The notes: generated from the sequence alone by a model not told the origin. Positions 27,759 to 36,512 are shown, counted from the first letter of the stretch. The stretch: 64,000 bases of DNA from Demequina globuliformis (GCF_000975155.1 NZ_BBRG01000003.1:1-64000), one strand, 5' to 3'. Numbers and translations: made by a program.

Positions 27759-28640
27759 ATGAGTCCCGTTCGCGAGCACATTGCCAAAGGACACGTCTCC
27801 CCGCGGCGTGATGTCCCCGCCTCGATCGCTCGTCCGGAGTACGTCGGACGCGCCGTCGCCACCGAGTGGACCGGTGGTGACGTCCACAGCGCGGAGACCA
27901 TCGAAAGGATCCGCGAGAGCGCAAAGATCGCTGCGGGCGCACTCCAGGAAGTGGGCCGCCACGTCGCCCCCGGCGTCACCACGGACGAACTCGACCGCAT
28001 TGGGCACGAATATGTGCTGGACCACGGCGCGTACCCCTCGACGCTGGGCTACCCAGGCGCTGCGGGCCGCCCGCCCTTTCCCAAGGCTCTGTGCACATCG
28101 GTCAACGAGGTCATTTGCCACGGCATCCCGGACTCGACGGTGATTTACGACGGCGACATCGTCAAGGTGGACATCACCGCTTACAAGAATGACGTCCACG
28201 GCGACAACTGTGGCTCGTTCATCGCCGGCGAGGGTTCCGCTGAGGCGAAGCAGCTCGTGGAGGTCACCCACGAGGCCATGATGCGCGGCATCAAGGCCGC
28301 CCGCGTGGGCAGAGAGGTCAACATCATTGGCCGCGTGATCGAGAAGTACGCCCAGCGTTTTGGCTATGAGTCGGTTCGCAACTACACCGGACACGGCGTG
28401 GGACCGGCCTTCCACACCGGCCTGATCATTCCTCACTACGATGCCGCGCCCATGCACGACGACGTGATCGAGCCCGGCATGGTCTTCACGGTCGAGCCGA
28501 TGCTGTGCATGGGATCGCAGGACAGCAGCGAGTGGGACGACGGCTGGACAGTCGTCACGAACGACCGTTCCTGGGTCGCGCAGTTTGAACACACCATCGT
28601 CATCACCGAAGAGGGCGCGGAGGTCCTGACACTGCCATGA
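27759..28640 (+). CDS. map: Type I methionine aminopeptidase
   Basis: It removes N-terminal methionine from nascent proteins. The 293 residues include an N-terminal extension with SPRRDVPASIARPEYVGR, typical of actinobacterial MetAP1c. The catalytic domain has NEVICHGIPDS, VKVDITAYKNDVHGDN (two metal Asp), YTGHGVGPAFHTG (His) and GMVFTVEP (Glu). A TAGACT box ends 7 nt upstream of the ATG, suggesting a leaderless mRNA. The stop overlaps the ppgK start (ATGA). Confidence 0.95.
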   Translation: MSPVREHIAKGHVSPRRDVPASIARPEYVGRAVATEWTGGDVHSAETIERIRESAKIAAGALQEVGRHVAPGVTTDELDRIGHEYVLDHGAYPSTLGYPGAAGRPPFPKALCTSVNEVICHGIPDSTVIYDGDIVKVDITAYKNDVHGDNCGSFIAGEGSAEAKQLVEVTHEAMMRGIKAARVGREVNIIGRVIEKYAQRFGYESVRNYTGHGVGPAFHTGLIIPHYDAAPMHDDVIEPGMVFTVEPMLCMGSQDSSEWDDGWTVVTNDRSWVAQFEHTIVITEEGAEVLTLP

Positions 28641-29461
28641 GCAAGAAGATCGCGGTCGGAGTCGACATTGGCGGAACCGGCATCAAGTCGGCGCCCGTCA
28701 ACCTGAAAAACGGCAAGTTCGCTGAAGAACGCTACCGAATCCCCACTCCCCAGCCCTCCACACCCGACGCCATTGCGCGCACCGTCGCCAAGTGCATCAC
28801 CCGGTTTGAACCCAGCGCGGACACCGCCGTCGGCGTCGCATTCCCGGGAGTGATTCAGCACGGCGTCGTCAAGACGGCCGCCAACCTTGACGAGTCATGG
28901 ATTGGCGTCAACCTGCGCGAGCTCATTCGCCAGCACGCCGGCCACGATGTGTTCGTCATGAACGATGCGGATGCCGCTGGCTTTGGCGAACACCGCTACG
29001 GTGCCGCGCACGGCGCCGACGGCGTCATTCTCATGACGACCCTGGGCACCGGCATTGGGTCAGCGCTCATCGCCGATGGCGAGCTGGTGCCGAACACCGA
29101 GTTCGGGCACACGATCATCGACGGCGAGATCGCGGAGCACTGGGCCGCGGAATCCGCACGCACGCGGCTCGACCTCGACTGGGATGGCTGGATCGTCAAC
29201 CTGCAGCGCTTCTACGACGAGATGGAGAAGTTGCTGTGGCCGGACCTCATCATTGTGGGCGGCGGGGTGTCGAAGTCGCATCACATGTTCCTGCCCAAGC
29301 TCAACCTGCGAGCCCCGATCATCCCCGCAGAGCTGCGCAATGGCGCCGGCATTGTGGGGGCGGCCTCGTGGGCTGCCGCGGCCGCCAAGCGCGCGGACAA
29401 GCGTGAGAAGGCCAGCGCGAAGGACGCCCAGAAGAAGCCCTCGAAGAAGCCCAAGAAGTAG
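28637..29461 (+). CDS. ppgK: Polyphosphate/ATP glucokinase
   Basis: A 274-residue ROK-family kinase that phosphorylates glucose using polyphosphate (or ATP), a hallmark of Actinomycetota. The phosphate-binding loop is VGVDIGGTGIKSAP, the catalytic region VMNDADAAGFGEHRYG, and the second phosphate loop TLGTGIGSALI. The C-terminus ends in a lysine-rich tail (KRADKREKASAKD and more) that could bind polyphosphate electrostatically; that is inference. It is translationally coupled to map. Confidence 0.94.
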   Translation: MSKKIAVGVDIGGTGIKSAPVNLKNGKFAEERYRIPTPQPSTPDAIARTVAKCITRFEPSADTAVGVAFPGVIQHGVVKTAANLDESWIGVNLRELIRQHAGHDVFVMNDADAAGFGEHRYGAAHGADGVILMTTLGTGIGSALIADGELVPNTEFGHTIIDGEIAEHWAAESARTRLDLDWDGWIVNLQRFYDEMEKLLWPDLIIVGGGVSKSHHMFLPKLNLRAPIIPAELRNGAGIVGAASWAAAAAKRADKREKASAKDAQKKPSKKPKK

Positions 29462-29467
29462 CGAGCC

Positions 29468-30880
29468 CTACGCCCGCTCGGTGCCCGACTCCCCCAGCCG
29501 TTCGGCGGGGGCTGCGGTGCGCTTGGCCACATAGCGCGGGAACCACTCGGCGCCCGTGCGCGCTCGGTGCGGCGGAGCGAGGGTAACGGCGCGCATCCGG
29601 GGCACAATGCAGGCCAGGGCGACGAGCATGAACCAGCCACCCTCGACGAGCATCTTGGACTCCGCGAGCGACTGCACTGCGAGCGCGCCCAGCAAGAGGA
29701 ACCAGCCCAGCGGCATCCAGGTGTCGTGGGGGCGGCCGTACTCGACGGCGCGCCACGCACGGGCCATGGTCAGCACGACGATCGCGATGAGGACCACAGC
29801 GCCCAGCACGCCTAGTTGCAACCACGCATCCAGGTAGGAGTTGTGCGCGTGCGTCGCTCGCACGGTGGTCTCGTCTACCACTGCCGAGTACGGGTTTGCC
29901 CAGATGGGCCAGACCCCCACAAAACCCCACCCTTCGGGGCGCATCTGAGCGATGTCGACCACGCGCTCCCAGATTCCGGTGCGGTTGGTGAGGTCGGAGT
30001 CGCGGTCGAGCAGATCCAAGATCTTGTCGAAGTGGCGAAGGGCAAAGAACGCCGCGACGGTCATCATGCCAATGAAACTCAGCGAGATTAGTCGCTTGCC
30101 CGGCGGGTCAGCGGCGCGGATGACCACGCCGAACACAGCGAGCAGGAGCACCGCGCCCGCCACGACCGTGACCGTCGCTGACTGGGTGAGCATGTGGACG
30201 CCAATGCAGGTGAGCAGGGTGGTCCAGCCATTGCGGGCGCTGATGCGCCGCTCGAGCCGCAAAATCACGGCGAGGATGGCGGTGAACAGCACGATCGCAC
30301 CAAACGGATTGCGGTTGCCCACAAACCCCTGAATGGGGCCGCCGTCGAGCAAGGCGTTCTCCGACCACACGAACGGCGAGGTGGAGTCGTCGAGGCCCGT
30401 CACGCCGGAGAAATCGCCGGCCACGGGCATGAGCTCGTCTTGCACCACAAGGGTGACAAAGACTTCGAACCCAATGCCCAGGAGCACACACCATTGCAGC
30501 CCGCGGTAGAGCAAGTCGAGGAATCGTTTACCACCCACGCCCTGCACCGACACCGCCGCCAGCGCAGTCGTGACGGCGGTCACGGCGAAGGCAAGGGCCG
30601 TCACCGCCGGGGTCGCGGACCACACAATGGAGAGGCCGCCCAGCGCGACGAAGGCGACGATGATCAGAGGGAACCGTGCTCGCCAGAGCGAGTCACGGAA
30701 CGCCACCCAGAAGGCAGCCAGGGTCAGGACGCACAGCAACGCATATCCGGGGATGCCGAGCATGTACCGGAATCCTTGACCGGACATCATGAACACCACG
30801 GTCCACACCACTAGCGACTCGCGACCGGCGCGCGTCGTCAGCCAGGCATGGAGCCTGCTGGTGGTGGCGTGGATGGACAT
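29468..30880 (-). CDS. O-antigen ligase/polymerase-like membrane protein (Wzy_C)
   Basis: A 470-residue polytopic protein with about 10-12 hydrophobic segments. The long outer loop before the C-terminal helices contains RTGIWERVVDIAQMRPEGWG and THAHNSYLDAWLQLGVLG, the Arg and His motifs of the Wzy_C/O-antigen ligase fold. Such enzymes join polysaccharide chains outside the membrane. An LCP ligase gene lies upstream on the same strand, which suggests cell-wall glycopolymer work. No glycosyltransferases are present nearby. Confidence 0.85.
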   Translation of the reverse strand: MSIHATTSRLHAWLTTRAGRESLVVWTVVFMMSGQGFRYMLGIPGYALLCVLTLAAFWVAFRDSLWRARFPLIIVAFVALGGLSIVWSATPAVTALAFAVTAVTTALAAVSVQGVGGKRFLDLLYRGLQWCVLLGIGFEVFVTLVVQDELMPVAGDFSGVTGLDDSTSPFVWSENALLDGGPIQGFVGNRNPFGAIVLFTAILAVILRLERRISARNGWTTLLTCIGVHMLTQSATVTVVAGAVLLLAVFGVVIRAADPPGKRLISLSFIGMMTVAAFFALRHFDKILDLLDRDSDLTNRTGIWERVVDIAQMRPEGWGFVGVWPIWANPYSAVVDETTVRATHAHNSYLDAWLQLGVLGAVVLIAIVVLTMARAWRAVEYGRPHDTWMPLGWFLLLGALAVQSLAESKMLVEGGWFMLVALACIVPRMRAVTLAPPHRARTGAEWFPRYVAKRTAAPAERLGESGTERA

Positions 30881-31305
30881 GTCGCTCGCTTTCTCGCCTC
30901 GGGATGGTGAAGGGCACTCCGGAAGGATGGTCGGAGGGGCGACATTGGGACCTCAACGGCCAGCGATGACGCCTGTCAACACTGGTGCGACCACGGCCCA
31001 GTGTAGTCAAGGCGGCTCTGTTGCCGCCACAGATGGACTTTTCGGGCGTGCCCCCGTGCGGCCAGCTCACACTGAGTGGCACTTCAACTCGCGAATTTCT
31101 TGTAATCTACCAGGCACTTCTCATAAAAACGACGAAAATCATCAAAACGATGTGACAAACGGCCGCGAGCCATGCCATGATTATCCCGATGCGTGAATGC
31201 GCTCCGGAACTTCGGTTCTGTGACGCGCTCGATGGCATCCGGCCCCGGCGTCGCTAGCCCCCCTTGCGACGTCGGGGTCGTCTCATTTCCCCCCCTCCGC
31301 CTTCC
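30881..31305. other. Gene-free stretch with AT-rich, A-tract-phased segment
   Basis: No convincing gene. It should hold the promoter of the ligase-like gene. Bases 31081-31200 are clearly AT-richer than the rest of the window. Three A-tracts at 31125, 31135 and 31144 are spaced about one helical turn apart, which would bend the DNA. A small hairpin, GGCGGC-tctgtt-GCCGCC, lies near 31011. Lsr2-type silencing or an upstream activating element are possible explanations. Confidence 0.5.
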
Positions 31306-31664
31306 CCGCCAAATGGCTCCATTTCGCTGTTTTGGGAGGCGATAACGGCCGTTTCGTGCCACTTGAGCGGTCGGCTCGATGCCTTCAGCGCGTTCGGAAG
31401 CGCGTTCGGGCTCGTGCGCCGATGGAATCCTCCGCCACGAATGGCATCCCAGGCGCGTATACGAGCGAACACTCGCGCGACCACCGCAACCAGCCGATGC
31501 GGTGGCGCGGTCCGTACGGAAGGTCACCGATGCATCGGCCCTGTGGCGCGTTCCAGACGCCACGACCGAGCCGCATGTGGCGCACGCAGGCAGCCTCAGT
31601 CCGCCACGTGGCACAAAACGGATGCTATGTCCGGCTAAAACAACCAAATGGAGCCATCTGGCGG
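31306..31664. repeat. MITE-like element with long terminal inverted repeats
   Basis: Two arms, 31306-31370 and 31601-31664, are imperfect reverse complements: about 51 of 64 aligned positions match, with one gap. The outer 20 bases are the best conserved (CCGCCAAATGGCTCCAT against its complement with one change). The complementarity fades outward to about 31294 and 31677. The 230-nt centre has no convincing gene; it contains the palindrome CCGATGCATCGG (31528-31539). The right arm ends 12 nt from the LCP stop codon. No target duplication is obvious. It could instead be a very large RNA hairpin. Confidence 0.6.
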
Positions 31665-31675
31665 GAAGCGCGGGG

Positions 31676-32950
31676 TTACTCCACTCCCCCGACCTCTTCG
31701 CCGGGCTCGAAGTTGCCCTCGGCGACGTCCTCCCAGAACTGCGGCAGTTCCTCCTCGGTGAGCAGGACAGTCGAGCCAACGCCGTCGACGTTGTAGCCCA
31801 GCGATGTGATTGGTGGCGTCCCTGTGACGGCATTGCCCCCGAGGGCGCTGCGCATGTCGAGCGCCAAGCCCATGAGGTCGAACACGCCTGTGCCCTCCGA
31901 GACGCGGAAGGCCTCAAGCGTCGCAGACGTCACCGGCAGCAGCTTGGTGGGATTGAGGAGCGTTGCCGGGCTCAGGATGCCCTCCGCGACGGCACCGACG
32001 ACCTGGCGCTGGCGCTCGGCACGACCAATGTCGCCGAGCGGGTCGGAGTACCGCATCCGAGAGAACGCCAATGCCGTCTCACCGTCGACCGTGTGGCATC
32101 CCGCTTCCCACACCAGCCCGCTCTTCTCGTCATCGACGTCGTAGTCGAGGCACAACTCCACACCTCCCAGGGCGTCCACGATCCCCTCCACGCCCGTGAA
32201 CCCCACCTCTAGGTAGGTGTCGATGGTGAGCCCGGTGAGGTCCTCGACGGTCTCCACCAGGAGCTGCGGCCCGCCAAAGGAGAACGCGGCATTGATCTTG
32301 TTGCTGCCGTAGCCAGGAATGGGGACGAACGAGTCTCGCGGGATAGAAATCAGCGACGTGGGTCCGCTCTCGGGAGCGTGCAGGACCATGATGGTGTCGG
32401 TGCGTTCGCCCTCCGTTAGGTCGTTGTGCCCCCACCCGTCACGCGAGTCCGACCCCACGATCAGGGTGGTGTCGCCGGGCGTATTGGCTGCGCCGGACAG
32501 CGCCGGCACCGTCTGGATCTGCCCCTGAACCCAGATCAGCAACCAGCCGAAGATGACCGCCAGGATGAGGACAATGACCAGCGCAGCCGTGCAGCATTTG
32601 TGCTTTTTGCGCTTGCGGGGCGGCGCCGCAGCGGGGGCCGGCGCCGCGTCGTAGGCGTGCTGCCGTGACGGCTGCTCCCCATAGGTCTCGTGGCGCGCCT
32701 GCTGCGTACGTTCGCGGGGCGGGTACGACGGCGGCGGGGAGTTGCGCCGGGCGGCCGACGGCGGAGTCGCCGCTGACTGTGGGGGCATCGCGCGCGTGGG
32801 GGCGAGCGGCTCATCCTCGACGGACGGGCGATTCACGGGCATGCGGGTGGACACGCGCTTGGGCTTAGGTGGAACCGAGGGCGGCTTGGGGCGGTTCGCG
32901 CTCCGCGGCGCGTCGCGGTCCGGCGTACGGCCGTTGTCCTGGTTGCTCAC
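31676..32950 (-). CDS. LytR-CpsA-Psr (LCP) family cell-wall glycopolymer ligase
   Basis: A 424-residue membrane enzyme that attaches glycopolymers to peptidoglycan. The Pro/Arg-rich cytoplasmic N-terminus (about 110 residues) precedes one membrane helix (LVIVLILAVIFGWLLIW). The catalytic domain has the conserved VGSDSRDGW, ERTDTIMVLH, SIPRDSFVPI, KINAAFSFGG and FSRMRYSDPLGDIGRAERQR, which supply the Arg/Asp phosphate-binding residues. The GTG start gives VSNQDNG. It belongs functionally with the ligase-like gene downstream. The MITE-like element starts 12 nt after its stop. Confidence 0.93.
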   Translation of the reverse strand: MSNQDNGRTPDRDAPRSANRPKPPSVPPKPKRVSTRMPVNRPSVEDEPLAPTRAMPPQSAATPPSAARRNSPPPSYPPRERTQQARHETYGEQPSRQHAYDAAPAPAAAPPRKRKKHKCCTAALVIVLILAVIFGWLLIWVQGQIQTVPALSGAANTPGDTTLIVGSDSRDGWGHNDLTEGERTDTIMVLHAPESGPTSLISIPRDSFVPIPGYGSNKINAAFSFGGPQLLVETVEDLTGLTIDTYLEVGFTGVEGIVDALGGVELCLDYDVDDEKSGLVWEAGCHTVDGETALAFSRMRYSDPLGDIGRAERQRQVVGAVAEGILSPATLLNPTKLLPVTSATLEAFRVSEGTGVFDLMGLALDMRSALGGNAVTGTPPITSLGYNVDGVGSTVLLTEEELPQFWEDVAEGNFEPGEEVGGVE

Positions 32951-33042
32951 GCCACCGAGAGTAGCCCGGTGACCTCTCATATGTCGGGAGGCACGGCGTC
33001 GCGCACACGCCGCTTCCGCGAGTGTGTGCCAGGCTCATCACT

Positions 33043-33906
33043 ATGACGGACGCCAAGAGCCAGCTTTTCCCGGGCACTCAGTTCATCTCAACGGTGCTCG
33101 ACGCACTGGAAACCAAGACCGCCATGAGTGGCGCGCTCGCCCGCGTGTATTTGATGCGCGCGGCCATGGCTGGCGTGATCATTGGCATCCTCTACCTGGC
33201 CGACTTCGCCGTACTCGCGGTGTTCTCTGAGGTGGGCGGGGGAAGTTTCGCCGCACTGGGACGCATCGTAGGCGCGCTCGTGTTCGGGTTCGCGCTCGTG
33301 TTCATCTACTACTCCAAGTCCGAGCTACTGACGTCGAACATGATGATTGTGTCCATTGGGCGCTACTACAAGCGCATCACTGTCCTGCGCTCGCTCAGGG
33401 TGTTGGGGCTCTGCTACTTGGGCAACTTCTTGGGCGGCCTGGCGCTCGCGCTCCTGCTGTGGGGCTCGACCCTTGCCGACGGCGCGGTGGGAGACGAACT
33501 CACGGCCGCGGTCGATCACAAGCTCGAGTATGTCGCCGAGGGTCTGACCGGCTGGGGCGATCTCTTTGTCCGCGCGATCCTGTGCAACTTCATGATCAAT
33601 CTGGCGATGCTGCTGGTCTACAACGGCACCATCAAGGAGGACCTGATGAAGTCGGTCGCCATGATCGTCTCGGTCTTCATTTTCGCGTTCATCGGGTTCG
33701 AGCACTCGGTGGCGAACACGGTGGTGTTCACGATGGTGGGTCTCCAGGACGGGATCGACCTGGGCCTGGCGTTCGGCAATCTCGCGATCGTGCTCGCCGG
33801 TAACTTCATCGGCGGTGGTTTGCTCATCGGGATCTACTACGCGTACGCCAATGACGCACGCAAGCACCTTGATCGTCGCTCGCGCAGGCAGCGCCCTGTG
33901 GACTAG
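33043..33906 (+). CDS. Formate/nitrite transporter (FNT) family channel
   Basis: A 287-residue protein with six membrane helices and the FNT fold. The first half has YYSKSELLTSNMMI at the broken-helix position. The second half has RAILCNFMINLAML and GFEHSVANTVVF, where the pore histidine of the family sits. FNT channels pass formate, nitrite, hydrosulfide, acetate or lactate. The family's usual GxxCNxLV reads AILCNFMIN here, so the substrate cannot be named. It stands alone between LCP and a lipoprotein gene. Confidence 0.87.
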   Translation: MTDAKSQLFPGTQFISTVLDALETKTAMSGALARVYLMRAAMAGVIIGILYLADFAVLAVFSEVGGGSFAALGRIVGALVFGFALVFIYYSKSELLTSNMMIVSIGRYYKRITVLRSLRVLGLCYLGNFLGGLALALLLWGSTLADGAVGDELTAAVDHKLEYVAEGLTGWGDLFVRAILCNFMINLAMLLVYNGTIKEDLMKSVAMIVSVFIFAFIGFEHSVANTVVFTMVGLQDGIDLGLAFGNLAIVLAGNFIGGGLLIGIYYAYANDARKHLDRRSRRQRPVD

Positions 33907-33948
33907 CCATTGGCACTATGGGCCGGATAGGGCCGATGCCGCGGGTGC

Positions 33949-33967
33949 GGTGACAGTCCGTGTCACC
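33949..33967. terminator. Small hairpin between convergent FNT and lipoprotein genes
   Basis: GGTGACA-gtccg-TGTCACC is a perfect 7-bp stem abutting the lipoprotein stop codon. It has no T-run, so it is only a weak terminator candidate for either direction. Confidence 0.4.
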
Positions 33968-34366
33968 TCACCATTGCGACTCAATGCTGGGTGAGGGGCT
34001 CGCTGTCGGGCTGGGGCTGGCGCCGCTTTCCGTGCCATCGCAGTTGGCCGCGGAGCGGTGGGTGTCGATGTACGACAGCGCCTCGTCGGTGAAGCCCTCG
34101 ACAGCGTCGTCCGCGACGATGCGAGCAAACAAGGCGTTCAAGCCGGCGCAGTCAGCGGCCTTCGCCCGGTCCTCGACCTGCACCTTGATGTGGGCCCCAT
34201 CCCCAAGCGGAGCAAGATCCCAGAAGGTGACCTCGGCCGACTGCGCCACTGCTGGCGTCGTTTCCTCGGGCGCTGGCGTCGGCTCCGCCTCTGGGGCCTC
34301 AGGAGCAGAGCAACCGGCGATTAGCAGGGAGGTCGCGGCGACGAGGGCCATGGCAACGGTGCGCAT
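33968..34366 (-). CDS. Small secreted lipoprotein of unknown function
   Basis: A 132-residue protein with a signal peptide and lipobox (LLIAGC, lipidated Cys19), then a Pro/Glu-rich spacer. A compact domain contains FWDLAPLGDGAHIKVQVE and two cysteines (DCAGLNALF, AANCDGTE) that may form a disulfide, followed by a Ser/Pro tail. The start is the methionine before RTVAMALVAATS. I do not recognise the family. It lies downstream of rnpB on the same strand, behind an inverted repeat. Confidence 0.75.
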   Translation of the reverse strand: MRTVAMALVAATSLLIAGCSAPEAPEAEPTPAPEETTPAVAQSAEVTFWDLAPLGDGAHIKVQVEDRAKAADCAGLNALFARIVADDAVEGFTDEALSYIDTHRSAANCDGTESGASPSPTASPSPSIESQW

Positions 34367-34392
34367 TCCGTCAGCGTAGTGAAGACCAGACG

Positions 34393-34419
34393 ACTTTTGT
34401 AGTGCTACCACACAAAAGT
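34393..34419. promoter_or_regulatory. Inverted repeat upstream of the lipoprotein gene
   Basis: ACTTTTGT-agtgctaccac-ACAAAAGT has perfect 8-bp arms, with an inner near-palindrome TGTAGTGCTACCACA. It lies 27 nt before the lipoprotein start and 29 nt beyond rnpB. It could be an operator (GntR-like symmetry) or part of rnpB 3' processing or termination. Confidence 0.4.
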
Positions 34420-34447
34420 AGTGAGGACTTCGTCACAACTGGCGGAA

Positions 34448-34830
34448 GCGGATGAGTTGGCCTGTACGCCGGGTTCTGTCTGGCACGCCGCGTTACCGCA
34501 CCGCGCCGGGCGACCATCCATCTAGGCCCTGGATTGCTCCAGGGCTCCAGCAGCCTACCCGGATGCCTCGGGCGGGCAGCCCTCGAACGCATCCTGTCTG
34601 GCCTTGCTCCGGGTGGGGTTTACCGTGCCGCTCCTGTCACCAGTCGCGCGGTGAGCTCTTACCTCACCCTTTCACCCTTACCTTCGGCATACACCGAAGG
34701 CGGTCTACTCTCTGTGGCACTGTCCCGCGGGTCACCCCGGGTGGCCGTTAGCCATCACCCTGCCCTGTGGAGCCCGGACGTTCCTCGGGGCTCTGACGAG
34801 CCACGCGGTCGCCTAGCCAACTCATCCGCG
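34448..34830 (-). ncRNA. rnpB: RNase P RNA (bacterial class A)
   Basis: The RNA subunit of ribonuclease P, which trims tRNA 5' ends. Read on the minus strand, the 5' end GGATGAGTTGGC pairs with the 3' end GCCAACTCATCC. The conserved core elements GAGGAACGTCCGGGCTCC (P4 5' side region) and ACAGAACCCGGCGTACAGGC (P4 3' side region) are both present, as is the GGGTGAAAGGGTG segment. The length of about 383 nt fits class A. A TAGTCT box at 34836-34841 lies at the expected -10 position. Ends are accurate to a few bases. Confidence 0.95.
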
Positions 34831-34986
34831 CCTCAAGACTACCCGGCAGGCCACCTGACCCGAGCATCGGCCCGATGCAGTGGTCACCGAAAACTGACGG
34901 CCAGGGCGCCGCAGCCCTCGAATTCCCGCCGGGTTTGTTCGGCCAGGCGAGAAGGCGAGGGCCTCTTGCCCCGTACCCTGGTGGGC

Positions 34987-35739
34987 GTGCTGATCCTGCT
35001 GCCACCGTCCGAAGGAAAAACGGCGCCCACCCATGGCGCTCCCGTCGACCTTGAGTCGCTGTCCCACCCCGCACTCTCCAGCGCACGCCAGCGGGTAGGC
35101 GACGCGCTCGCCAAAGTGTCAGCGCAACGCAACGCCTTCGACGTGCTCGGAGTGGGACCCAGTTTGGAGGCTGAGGTGGCCCGCAACCGGAACCTGTGGG
35201 ACAACCCCGCAGCTCCGGCGGCCCAGGTCTACACCGGGGTGCTCTATGACGCGGCCGGCGCGGCCACTTGGGATGCCGCGCACGCCGCCCGCGCCGCCTC
35301 GCGCGTGCGCATCGTGTCAGCGCTGTGGGGAGCGCTCTCCCCCGCTGACCGCGTCCCGGCCTACCGCCTCTCGATGTCGACGTCGCTCGGACGCGTGGGT
35401 CCCCTCGCGTCCTACTGGCGCCAGCACCTCGCCCAGGAACTCTCCCACCAAGCCGGTGACGGCATCATTGTCGACTGCCGCTCAAGTGCGTACGTTGCTG
35501 CCTGGCGCCCCAGCGCGCACCCCGTGGTCAACGTGCGCGTGGAACGCGAGCTGCACGGCAAGCGCACCGTGGTCAGCCACATGGCCAAACACACGCGCGG
35601 GCTCCTCACGGGCGCGCTGACGGCGACTCAGACGGAACCCCAGACGGCGGATGAGGTCGCCGACGTCGCCCGCTCACTCGACCACGTGATCGACGTCGCG
35701 CTCACGCCGTCCGAGCTCACGATCGTGCTGCAGGGTTAA
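34987..35739 (+). CDS. yaaA: Peroxide stress protein YaaA (DUF328/UPF0246)
   Basis: A 250-residue YaaA-family protein, which in E. coli lowers free iron and oxidative DNA damage. It begins VLILLPPSEGKT, the family's invariant N-terminal motif, and has QVYTGVLYDA, RIVSALWGALSPADRVPAYR, VDCRSSAY and SHMAKHTRG. The start is GTG at 34987: TACCCT ends 7 nt upstream, suggesting a leaderless mRNA. The reading frame is also open far upstream, but only through the antisense of rnpB. It ends convergently on the phosphatase gene with stops overlapping in TTAA. Confidence 0.88.
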   Translation: MLILLPPSEGKTAPTHGAPVDLESLSHPALSSARQRVGDALAKVSAQRNAFDVLGVGPSLEAEVARNRNLWDNPAAPAAQVYTGVLYDAAGAATWDAAHAARAASRVRIVSALWGALSPADRVPAYRLSMSTSLGRVGPLASYWRQHLAQELSHQAGDGIIVDCRSSAYVAAWRPSAHPVVNVRVERELHGKRTVVSHMAKHTRGLLTGALTATQTEPQTADEVADVARSLDHVIDVALTPSELTIVLQG

Positions 35740-36512
35740 TCCGTCGGCGCACCCACGCACAGCACGTGGCGCTCGATGATGTCGCCGTTGGTGTCCACAT
35801 GCAGGCGCAGCATCGTCAGCGATGCCGGCTGCGGCCAGATGGCTCCCCACGTCCGTGGATCCATGCCCAAGGACACGCCCACGGCTGACTTGATCGCGAC
35901 GGCGTGCGAGGCCACGGCCCACGTGCGAAGTTCATCGCGCCCCTCGGCGGCCAGTACCGCATGCTGACGCGCCACGTCGGTCAAGAAGGCATCCATCCTG
36001 GCGCCCACCTCAGCGATCGATTCGCCCCCGGGAGCCGGGATCTCGGAAAAACGCCAGCGGTGGATCGCGTCGCCGAATCGCTCGGCAACCTCGTCCCCTG
36101 TGAGTCCCTCCCACTCGCCAAAGTGAATCTCGCGCACCCGGTCATCGGTCTCGACATGCGCGCCCACTCGACGTCCCAGCGCGCCGCCGGTCTCCTGCGT
36201 ACGGGTCATGGGCGACGCGAACACACGGCTCACGTGAGCGAGGTGCGGCCACGAGCGCCGGCCGATGTTGTAGATCGCGTCCGCGGCCTTGGCGACCTGA
36301 ATACGCCCCTGTGCATTGAGCGAGGGCCCGACCTCACCCGAACCAGACAACGCGTGTGTGAGCGTCATGTCCGTCACCCCGTGGCGCACCAGCACCACGG
36401 TGAGGGGGCTCACAAGATTGGCAGCGTCCGCGGCAAACGGGGACCGGCTGGGCGCGCTGTCGCGCTGCGCGTCGTCATACTCCGGCCCCGTGGGGTTCGC
36501 GTCTGGCGTCAT
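35736..36512 (-). CDS. Histidine phosphatase family protein
   Basis: A 258-residue branch of the phosphoglycerate mutase/histidine phosphatase family. It has VVLVRHGVTDMT with the catalytic His, SPMTRTQETG (Arg), HFGEWEGLTG (Glu) and WAVASHAVAIK (second His). M. tuberculosis Rv2228c combines RNase H and such a phosphatase at this position, but no RNase H part is present here. The ATG overlaps the stop of the zinc-ribbon gene. The substrate is unknown. Confidence 0.87.
   Translation of the reverse strand: MTPDANPTGPEYDDAQRDSAPSRSPFAADAANLVSPLTVVLVRHGVTDMTLTHALSGSGEVGPSLNAQGRIQVAKAADAIYNIGRRSWPHLAHVSRVFASPMTRTQETGGALGRRVGAHVETDDRVREIHFGEWEGLTGDEVAERFGDAIHRWRFSEIPAPGGESIAEVGARMDAFLTDVARQHAVLAAEGRDELRTWAVASHAVAIKSAVGVSLGMDPRTWGAIWPQPASLTMLRLHVDTNGDIIERHVLCVGAPTD

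Noticed and set aside
31084-31917. Open frames on both strands across the inverted-repeat element (277 codons minus, 154 codons plus)
   Set aside because: They cross the LCP gene end and the repeat arms and have no domain; the shared peptide in the arms follows from the repeat itself. A short AT-rich peptide near 31084-31173 is also too weak to call.
34534-34986. Upstream extension of the yaaA reading frame
   Set aside because: It runs through the antisense of rnpB; the conserved YaaA N-terminus starts at 34987.
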